From Verrucomicrobiota bacterium (GTDB taxonomy: Bacteria > Verrucomicrobiota > Verrucomicrobiia > Chthoniobacterales > UBA10450): a stretch of 40,758 nt of DNA. This document shows positions 33,634-40,758 of the stretch, piece after piece. The stretch is from positions 1 through 40,758 of the forward strand of contig QHQE01000114.1 of NCBI GenBank assembly GCA_003219265.1, written 5' to 3'. Below the pieces are notes generated by a model. It was not told where the DNA came from. It saw only the letters and a program-made list of their open reading frames with translations, and did no database searches. Both the position numbers and the translations under genes were made by a program. Positions within the stretch are counted from its first letter, which is position 1. Every line of letters begins with the position of its first letter.

Positions 33634-36387
33634 ATGGCTAGGAAAAGGAAAGCTTCCGAACGCACATCGCTGCCAAAACGGAAAACGTCGCGCTACGTTT
33701 ATTATTTCGGAGATGGTCACGCAGATGGCGCTGGCAACATGAAGCCGCTCCTCGGTGGCAAGGGAGCAAATCTGCACGAGATGACACGCATCGGTTTGCC
33801 TGTGCCGCCGGGATTTACCATCACAACCGAGGTCTGCACTTATTTTTACGACCACGAACGCAGCTACCCGCCACAACTCGAAGCGGAAGTGGCGGCGGCG
33901 CTGGCCAAAGTTGAGAAATCAGCCGGGAAAAAACTCGGCGACAAAGAGAAGCCGCTCCTTGTTTCCGTGCGCTCAGGGGCGCGCGATTCCATGCCCGGAA
34001 TGATGGACACGATCCTGAACCTGGGGATGAACGACGAGGTCGTGGAGGTTGTTGCCAAAAAAACAAACAACCCGCGCTTCGCCTGGGATTCGTATCGGCG
34101 TTTCTTGCAGATGTATGGCGACGTGGTGATGGGCGTACAGAAAGCTCCGGACGAAGACCACGAACCGTTTGAAAGCGCGATCGAACACCTGAAGGACCAG
34201 CGTTACAGCAAGCATGACTTCCCGGACGTGAAACTGACGCATGCTGATTTGAAGGAGCTGGTGAAACGCTTCAAGGCATTAATCAAAGCACGGACCGGCA
34301 AATCGTTTCCACAGGACGCGAAGGAACAACTTTGGGGCGCGATCGGCGCGGTTTTTGGCTCGTGGATGAATGATCGCGCGATTGTTTACCGGCGAAAGTA
34401 CGGACTCCCGCACGATTGGGGAACGGCGGTCAATGTCCAGACAATGGTGTTCGGAAACATGGGCGACACCAGCGCGACCGGAGTTGCATTCACGCGCGAC
34501 CCAGCAAGCGGCGAAAGAGTTTTTTACGGCGAATATTTGATCAACGCGCAGGGCGAGGACGTGGTGGCGGGCGTGCGCACGCCGCATCCGATCGCCGATC
34601 TGGCGAGGCAAATGCCGGCGGCGCACAAAGAGCTAATGAAGGTGCGGGCGAAGCTCGAAAACCATCTCAAGGACATGCAAGACCTCGAATTCACAATCGA
34701 GGACAAGCGCCTTTACATTTTACAGACGCGCAACGGCAAACGCACCGGCCACGCCGCGGTCCGCATCGCGGTCGAGATGGTCGGCGAAAAATTGATTACA
34801 AAAAAAGAGGCCGTGCGGCGCGTCCCGGCGGATTCGCTCGCGCATCTTCTGGCGCCGATCTTTGATCGGCGATCAGAGAGCCAGGCAAAAAAAATCGGAA
34901 GTGGTTTGGCCGCGGGACCAGGGGCAGCGTCTGGTCATGTGGTTTTCAGCGCCGCAGAAGCGGTCGCACGCTCGGAGAAAGGCGAGAAAGTGGTGCTCGC
35001 GCGGATCGAAACTTCGCCAGAAGATCTGCGCGGCATGATCGCGGCCGAAGGTATTCTGACTTCGCGTGGCGGCGTTTCATCCCATGCGGCCCTGGTCGCG
35101 CGACAAATGGGAAAGGTGTGCGTGTGCGGAGCGACCGGGATTCAGATTGATTATCGAAAGCGAACCTTGAGCGCAAACGGCACGACATTAAAGCAGGGCG
35201 ATTACATGTCGATCGATGGAACAGCGGGTGAAGTCTTCGCGGGAGAAGTCGCGACCGCGCCCTCAGAGATTGTACAAGTTCTGGTCGATCGTTCGCTCGA
35301 TGGAAAGAAAAGCGCGACGTACCAGCAATACGCGAAGTTGATGGATTGGGTGGATGAGTTTCGCAAACTCAACGTGCGCGCGAACGCTGATACGCCCGAG
35401 CAGGTGGCAAACGCAGTCGCTTTTGGCGCAGAAGGCATAGGGCTTTGCCGCACCGAGCATATGTTTTTTGAAGGCGATCGGATAGATGCCATGCGAGAAA
35501 TGATTCTGGCGGGCGGCAAGGAAGACCGGGCGCACGCACTGGCCAAACTGCTTCCGTATCAACGCGACGATTTCATCGGTATCTTTACGGCCTTAAAAGG
35601 TTTGCCCGCTACGATCCGCTTTCTCGATCCGCCGCTCCACGAGTTTTTGCCTAACGATCCCGCACAACAGGAGGAACTCGCGAACAAACTCGGCGTCTCT
35701 GTTGAACAAATCTCGCGGCGCGTGCGCGAGCTGCACGAATTCAATCCCATGCTCGGACATCGCGGCTGTCGGCTCGGCATCGTTTATCCCGAAATTTCCG
35801 AGATGCAGGCGCGCGCCATTTTTGAAGCGGCTGCAGAAGTGCAAGGCAAAGACATCAAGGTCCGTCCTGAGATCATGATTCCGCTGGTCGGCTTTCCGCG
35901 TGAACTCAAATTGCAAATCGAGATCGTCCGCCGCGTGGCTGAGAAAGTAGCGAAGGAGAAAAAGACGAAGTTCCATTATCTTGTCGGGACGATGATCGAA
36001 ATTCCGCGCGCCGCGCTGGTGGCCGACGAGATCGCGCGCGACGCCGAGTTCTTCAGCTTCGGCACCAACGATCTCACCCAGACAACACTCGGCATGAGCC
36101 GCGATGATTCCGGAAGTTTTCTGCCGGCGTATGCGGAACTCGATATTGTCGATGCAAATCCATTTGCGTCTATTGATCAGAAAGGCGTTGGGCGGCTGAT
36201 GGAAATTACGCGCGACCTCGGACGCAAGACTCGGCCCGACATCAAGCTGGGGATTTGCGGCGAACACGGCGGCGAGCCGACGAGCGTGAAGTTCTGTCAC
36301 CGGCTCGGCTTGGACTACGTAAGTTGCAGTCCTTTTCGGATTCCGATTGCGCGCCTGGCCGCAGCCCAAGCCGCGCTCGAGAAATAG
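33634..36387 (+). CDS. ppdK: pyruvate, phosphate dikinase
   Basis: [79 protein letters not shown]. Confidence 0.97.
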   Translation: MARKRKASERTSLPKRKTSRYVYYFGDGHADGAGNMKPLLGGKGANLHEMTRIGLPVPPGFTITTEVCTYFYDHERSYPPQLEAEVAAALAKVEKSAGKKLGDKEKPLLVSVRSGARDSMPGMMDTILNLGMNDEVVEVVAKKTNNPRFAWDSYRRFLQMYGDVVMGVQKAPDEDHEPFESAIEHLKDQRYSKHDFPDVKLTHADLKELVKRFKALIKARTGKSFPQDAKEQLWGAIGAVFGSWMNDRAIVYRRKYGLPHDWGTAVNVQTMVFGNMGDTSATGVAFTRDPASGERVFYGEYLINAQGEDVVAGVRTPHPIADLARQMPAAHKELMKVRAKLENHLKDMQDLEFTIEDKRLYILQTRNGKRTGHAAVRIAVEMVGEKLITKKEAVRRVPADSLAHLLAPIFDRRSESQAKKIGSGLAAGPGAASGHVVFSAAEAVARSEKGEKVVLARIETSPEDLRGMIAAEGILTSRGGVSSHAALVARQMGKVCVCGATGIQIDYRKRTLSANGTTLKQGDYMSIDGTAGEVFAGEVATAPSEIVQVLVDRSLDGKKSATYQQYAKLMDWVDEFRKLNVRANADTPEQVANAVAFGAEGIGLCRTEHMFFEGDRIDAMREMILAGGKEDRAHALAKLLPYQRDDFIGIFTALKGLPATIRFLDPPLHEFLPNDPAQQEELANKLGVSVEQISRRVRELHEFNPMLGHRGCRLGIVYPEISEMQARAIFEAAAEVQGKDIKVRPEIMIPLVGFPRELKLQIEIVRRVAEKVAKEKKTKFHYLVGTMIEIPRAALVADEIARDAEFFSFGTNDLTQTTLGMSRDDSGSFLPAYAELDIVDANPFASIDQKGVGRLMEITRDLGRKTRPDIKLGICGEHGGEPTSVKFCHRLGLDYVSCSPFRIPIARLAAAQAALEK

Positions 36388-36397
36388 TTACGCCAGA

Positions 36398-38797
36398 TTA
36401 TCTGGCCGCTCTTGCCTTCGCCTCGTGAAACGCTTGCCAGGCGTTCCAGGCCCGTTCCCAGTTTTGCTTGGCAGCCCAAGATTGCGCTTCCAGGAAATGA
36501 AAATATACGGGCGCATTCGGCCGCTCGCTAAAATGACGGGCGGTGAGGAGCGCGTCGTCGATGTGCCCGCGCTGCATTTGCTCGCGATAAAGAGCGTAGC
36601 CGACCGCGTAATTATCGGGGGCGGCATAAAAGCGGCTTTGCAGTTCTTGCAGGGAAGATGTCGATGTGATTCGAGGCAGTGCGACTGCTTCGCCGAACCG
36701 CTGGGTCAATTCGTAGGCAGAACGAAAATCTTTCCTGGTGGCGTCATATCTCGCCATGCCGAGCCAAGCATAGCTGAGCCAATCCGGATACTGCTGAACA
36801 ATCTTGGAGAGTTGCTCGAGGTCGCTGCGTTCCGACCACAATGAGAACAGCGCTAGCTTTTCCGTCTCGCTGAGTGTTTCCAAATTCGGATCGTGCTTAA
36901 AAAACTCTCCGAGCGCGTGATTAAAAAGCTCGCCTGAAACGCGGCTGAGATAAGCCAGCACCAGGTCGTGCTGACGGAGACCGATTTCTTCGAGAATGCG
37001 ACTCACCTCCGGGCTCTGCATCGACGCGTTGGACAGCATGCTTGAGTAAGCTTCGGGCCGCTGTTCCGGCCCGGCCCGGCGCAACGCTTCCCGCCAGGCC
37101 GTCGCCGCAAGGACGGGGCGCGACGATAACCAAACGTTCCCTTCCGCGAGCGGAACTTCGTAAGCGTTAGGCTCGAGAAAGCGAGCCCGGCGGAAATCAT
37201 CGAGGGCACTCGATGGTTGTTTCATTCCCACTTCTCCGAGGGAGCGCAGGAAATAAAGCTGCCAATCGAGAGGCGCCCACGCCAGAGCGTGATTAGTCAG
37301 CGAGACGGTTTCGGCAAAATTGCGGTCACGGTTTGCAGCGGCCGACAATTCTTTGGCGTTAGCAACTCCGACAACTCCGGGCAGCGGCATCTTGCCGCGG
37401 GCGGCGACAGTCCATGATGCGCCGCTCACCACCAGGAGAAGACCGACCAGACGAAAAAGACTCGCGATCCACCGGCTTGGCTTTAACCCCAATGGCCGGT
37501 GCAAGGAAAGCCCTAACAAAAAGATGCCGGCGAACGCGGTGCCGACCCGGTGTCCGGGAACATCGAGAAGTCCATGCAGAGCGAATACGACCGCGCCGAT
37601 GAGCGCGGCTAGGCGGAACCGCTGATTGGTTCCTTCCCGCAAAGGCAGAACCCGGCGTATCAGAAACGCTGCGCCAATGACGATCAACGCGACTGCGGGC
37701 CAACCCAACTCGCTCCACAACCAGAGCCAATCGCTTTCCGGGTGTAAGGCGCGCGTGTCGCCCGACGAAGCCGAGCGGAAAATCGCAAAGACGGCGTCGA
37801 AATTTCCCAAACCGATCCCGCACCAGGGCGATGCGCGAATCAGTTGGAAAGCGTCGCGAAAGATCCGCCACCGAAAATCTGTTGAAATTCCCAGGCCCCC
37901 GACCTCGCGGAGGTGAAATCGTTCCAGCGTTTGTCCTCCAAAGAGCAGAATCGCGGTCAGTAAGAGCAGCAGGAAAGAGAATCCTAGCGCAATGCGCGCC
38001 GAAGAGCGCTGCCGGAGCGCGACGACCGCAATCCAGAGCGAACTACCGCCAACCAGAATAACCAGGCCGGCGCGAGAAAAATTCAGAACGATCGCCGCGA
38101 TGAGAATTCCGAGTGCCATGAGCCAGATGAGCCAGCGTTTTCTTCCGTGACGAAGGTCATCCTGCCCGCACGCCAGTAGGACAATCGCCGTGATGCCAAA
38201 AAGATCGGCGGTGTGATTTCGATTTGGGAACGGCCCGAAGCCGCGCTGGTTAATCCAAAAAGGGAAAGCCGCGTGCGCCAAATAAAGCGCGATGCTAATC
38301 CCGGCCAGGGCAACGATGCCGGTGACAAAAAGCCGAAGCTGAAAACGAACGGAGCGAAGCCCGATTTCCTGCGTGCAGACCAAATAGAGCCAGCTCATCC
38401 CCGCGATCAAGCTGATCAGACAACCCACCGTCATCCATGGCTGCGGCGTGATGGTTATCGGGAGGGAGATTGTGAAATCATTAATCAGCGCGCTCCGCCA
38501 TGCTGGCATAAAAAACCAGCCGGCAGGCAGGAAGGCGATTGCCGCCAAGCAAATCAGCGCGACAAAAATGCAATTTGTGGCTGGGCCGAGCGAAGCGCGA
38601 GGAGGTCGAACAAACAGATACAATCCAAGCAACGCCGCTATGATTCCCTCCGCCCATTTTTGTGAGCCTCCACCCAGGAAACAAGCTAGTACAGGCAGAA
38701 GAGCAATGGCAGCGTTGCTCATCCATTGCGCCGCCGAAATGCTGCCCCGAATCCTTTCGGGGTTGCGGCGTTGGGACTGCGGCTCGGAATCTCGCAT
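36398..38797 (-). CDS. O-antigen ligase family protein (Wzy_C) with C-terminal TPR-like region
   Basis: Polytopic membrane protein; FGPFPNRNHTADLFGI, SPWCGIGLGNFDAVFAIF, HPESDWLWLWSELGW; helical repeat C-terminus. Confidence 0.87.
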   Translation of the reverse strand: MRDSEPQSQRRNPERIRGSISAAQWMSNAAIALLPVLACFLGGGSQKWAEGIIAALLGLYLFVRPPRASLGPATNCIFVALICLAAIAFLPAGWFFMPAWRSALINDFTISLPITITPQPWMTVGCLISLIAGMSWLYLVCTQEIGLRSVRFQLRLFVTGIVALAGISIALYLAHAAFPFWINQRGFGPFPNRNHTADLFGITAIVLLACGQDDLRHGRKRWLIWLMALGILIAAIVLNFSRAGLVILVGGSSLWIAVVALRQRSSARIALGFSFLLLLLTAILLFGGQTLERFHLREVGGLGISTDFRWRIFRDAFQLIRASPWCGIGLGNFDAVFAIFRSASSGDTRALHPESDWLWLWSELGWPAVALIVIGAAFLIRRVLPLREGTNQRFRLAALIGAVVFALHGLLDVPGHRVGTAFAGIFLLGLSLHRPLGLKPSRWIASLFRLVGLLLVVSGASWTVAARGKMPLPGVVGVANAKELSAAANRDRNFAETVSLTNHALAWAPLDWQLYFLRSLGEVGMKQPSSALDDFRRARFLEPNAYEVPLAEGNVWLSSRPVLAATAWREALRRAGPEQRPEAYSSMLSNASMQSPEVSRILEEIGLRQHDLVLAYLSRVSGELFNHALGEFFKHDPNLETLSETEKLALFSLWSERSDLEQLSKIVQQYPDWLSYAWLGMARYDATRKDFRSAYELTQRFGEAVALPRITSTSSLQELQSRFYAAPDNYAVGYALYREQMQRGHIDDALLTARHFSERPNAPVYFHFLEAQSWAAKQNWERAWNAWQAFHEAKARAAR

Positions 38798-38950
38798 TAG
38801 TTGAAGAGGATTGCCATGGTATGGGAATAGCTAGTTCAGCCCGAGCGTGTCGTCTGCGCAATGCGCAGCTCTCATGTTCGCGTCAAGCTTACCACCAGTT
38901 GAAGCCACGCCGCCATCGCGTACTCTCCACCTGACTCCAGCGCCATAGCC

Positions 38951-39658
38951 ATGGTTACGCAACGCACGGAAGGTCTCTACCGCCTTTTCCTGCTCTGCCA
39001 GATCGTCATCGTCGCTCTTCTGTTCTGGTTCGGTGTTTGGGTGATGGTGACGTTTTACTCTCCGGGCGCGGAACTGACCTGGCGACGTTACAGCATCTAC
39101 TGCGGCCTGCTCATTCTCGGCATGTGTCTGGAAGCGCTCACTCGCGGCGGTTCGAGAAATTATTTTCTGCAAAACGAATTGTTGCGGCAGCATCGGCTCA
39201 GTCTTCGGCAAACTATCGCCAGCACCGGCCTGCTGGTTCTTTATCTCATCGCCACCAAGGACGCCTTCATTTCGCGAATTTTCTTCTTTAACTTTGTTCC
39301 CTGGCTCTATGTCGCCCTGCTCTTCTCGCATTATTATCTTCCGCCGCTTTTGGCGCGCGGAATTTTCACGCGGCTGCGCGAAGAGAAAACTCTCCTGGTA
39401 GGTTCTCCGCGTAAAGCAGCTCAGCTTCGCAGCTGGCTGCGACGCAAAGCAGAAATCGGATTTCGCACCGTCGGATTGATTTGTGAAGAAAGTAATCCGG
39501 GAGCTTGGCATCACCCAGGTCATTTTGTTGGAATTTCCCCTCTTCACCGAGATCAACCGCAATATTATTCGCATCTGCGATCAACTCGGCATCCGGCTGC
39601 TCATTGTCAGCGATCTGGAGGAAAAGCTGCGCCATTCGGTCACGCACTTCGAAGATGA
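38951..39658 (+). CDS. exopolysaccharide polyprenyl glycosylphosphotransferase, N-terminal part (frame broken after about 39495)
   Basis: TM-rich N-terminus then [34 protein letters not shown]; residues after this are out-of-frame noise. Confidence 0.7.
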   Translation: MVTQRTEGLYRLFLLCQIVIVALLFWFGVWVMVTFYSPGAELTWRRYSIYCGLLILGMCLEALTRGGSRNYFLQNELLRQHRLSLRQTIASTGLLVLYLIATKDAFISRIFFFNFVPWLYVALLFSHYYLPPLLARGIFTRLREEKTLLVGSPRKAAQLRSWLRRKAEIGFRTVGLICEESNPGAWHHPGHFVGISPLHRDQPQYYSHLRSTRHPAAHCQRSGGKAAPFGHALRR

Positions 39659-40298
39659 CGGCTTCCGCTTTATCGGTCTCCGCGAAGAACCGCTGGAGAA
39701 TCCCCTGAACCGCTTCTTTAAACGGGCGATCGATCTCGCCATCGCCTTGCCGGTAGTGCTTTTCATATTTCCCATCCTGGCGGTACTTGTCTGGGTCGCA
39801 CAGCGCTACCAATCGCCCGGCCCACTCTTTCATGCACAAACCCGTGCCGGCATGCAAAATCGACAATTCATCATCTTCAAATTTCGCACCATGCGGCCCG
39901 ATCACGATGAGCTCGCGCGTCAGGCGCGGGATCGAGACGAACGCGTTTATCCACTCGGCAAGTGGTTTCGCAAGCTCAGCATCGATGAAGTGCCGCAGTT
40001 TTGGAATGTTCTGCGCGGCGATATGAGCATCGTTGGGCCGCGCCCGCACCTGATCGAGCACAATAACCAGTTTTCGCGACTCATGGAGAACTATCACGTC
40101 CGCGCATTCGTCAAACCCGGAATCACCGGCCTCGCCCAAGTGCGCGGGTTCCGTGGTGAAGCACGGAATAACTCCGACATCGAGAACCGCGTTGCGTGCG
40201 ACATCGAGTATCTGGAAAACTGGCATCTCTCGCTCGAGTGCGGAATTATCCTGCGCACCTTTGCGCAGCTCATCGTGCCGCCACGCACGGCCTACTGA
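39483..40298 (+). CDS. exopolysaccharide polyprenyl glycosylphosphotransferase, C-terminal catalytic part (bacterial sugar transferase)
   Basis: [58 protein letters not shown]...[25 protein letters not shown]. Confidence 0.9.
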   Translation: MKKVIRELGITQVILLEFPLFTEINRNIIRICDQLGIRLLIVSDLEEKLRHSVTHFEDDGFRFIGLREEPLENPLNRFFKRAIDLAIALPVVLFIFPILAVLVWVAQRYQSPGPLFHAQTRAGMQNRQFIIFKFRTMRPDHDELARQARDRDERVYPLGKWFRKLSIDEVPQFWNVLRGDMSIVGPRPHLIEHNNQFSRLMENYHVRAFVKPGITGLAQVRGFRGEARNNSDIENRVACDIEYLENWHLSLECGIILRTFAQLIVPPRTAY

Positions 40299-40758
40299 GT
40301 CTTTTCGCGTAACGACTTCAGCTCGCCGAGAAATTTCTCGAGCACGCGGCGCTGCTCGAATTGCTCGACATAAGCGCGGCCATTTGCGCCACAGTGGCGC
40401 AGTTGCTGTCGATCCTCGCTTAGCTTTCGCAGGCAGTTCGCGAGCTGTTCTGCATGTCCCGGCAAGATATTTTTGCCACATTGTCCGTTTGCCACGGCCC
40501 GCGCCAGCGCGCTTTCCTCGTCCGCGACCGTCACGACTGGAGATGAATACGCCAGCGTGATCAAAAGTTTGCTGGGAAAGAATGCATTTCCCGATCCGCC
40601 TTGCTGGGTGATTAACGAAACGTCCGCATCGACGAGCAATTCTTTGTAATCAGTTCCGTACTGGAGCGGCAACATGGACATGTTGTTTCGATCGCGAATC
40701 CCTTTCGCGATTTTTCCGCGCGCCGCGCCATCACCTGCGATCACGATGCGAATCTTTT
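40292..40758 (-). CDS. glycosyltransferase family 4, C-terminal part (runs off right edge)
   Basis: KIRIVIAGDGAARGKIAKGI...LLVDADVSLITQQGGSGNAFFPSKLLITLAYSSPVV...GQCGKNILPGHAEQLANCLRKL. Confidence 0.85.
   Translation of the reverse strand, partial: KIRIVIAGDGAARGKIAKGIRDRNNMSMLPLQYGTDYKELLVDADVSLITQQGGSGNAFFPSKLLITLAYSSPVVTVADEESALARAVANGQCGKNILPGHAEQLANCLRKLSEDRQQLRHCGANGRAYVEQFEQRRVLEKFLGELKSLREKTQ

Noticed and set aside
35593-36369. 258-aa minus-strand ORF
   Set aside because: Antisense to the ppdK C-terminal domain.
39366-40481. 371-aa minus-strand ORF
   Set aside because: Antisense to the sugar transferase with clear motifs; no recognisable domain.
1-40758. CRISPR array, prophage, IS element or toxin-antitoxin system
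   Set aside because: No regularly spaced direct repeats, transposase/integrase, phage structural proteins or TA pair recognised in the ORFs.

Overview
This 40.8 kb window is an ordinary-looking chromosomal segment of a GC-rich bacterium. Gene content and protein character suggest Verrucomicrobiota, Chthoniobacterales-like, but that is inference only. It carries mostly housekeeping genes on both strands: pdhA start, rpsT, a YkuD transpeptidase, a GT2, a hybrid histidine kinase, HU, a DUF4388 module, rnhC, mutY, yicC, gmk, split coaC/coaB, an IMPase, ispF, cysS, tRNA-Ser(GGA), hemQ, gcvT, gcvH, xseB, dxs, an ABC ATPase, scpA, rodA, an SprT-like protein, cdaA, folP, a PEBP, rnr, a PUR/DUF3276 protein, ppdK, and an O-antigen/exopolysaccharide cluster at the right edge. 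No CRISPR array, integrated phage or IS transposase is visible. The strongest unexplained signal is a dispersed word, ATTGTCGATCTT (core TGTCGATCTT). I count 14 exact copies of the 10-mer and 6 of the 12-mer on both strands. Several copies sit in very short intergenic gaps, and a 13-bp perfect inverted pair lies inside gcvT. It behaves like a DNA-uptake-sequence or chromosome-architecture motif. Other points of interest: an 18-aa Lys/Arg-rich micro-ORF with a strong SD and terminator; a standalone YbbR-like single-TM peptide overlapping the cdaA 3' end out of frame; two ~82-bp REP-pair elements bracketed by TGTAG/CTACA; dispersed TCAACG-type repeats in two inverted copies; a receiver with Glu at the phosphoacceptor position; and two genes that look damaged by small deletions. 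All calls come from reading the sequence; no searches were run.
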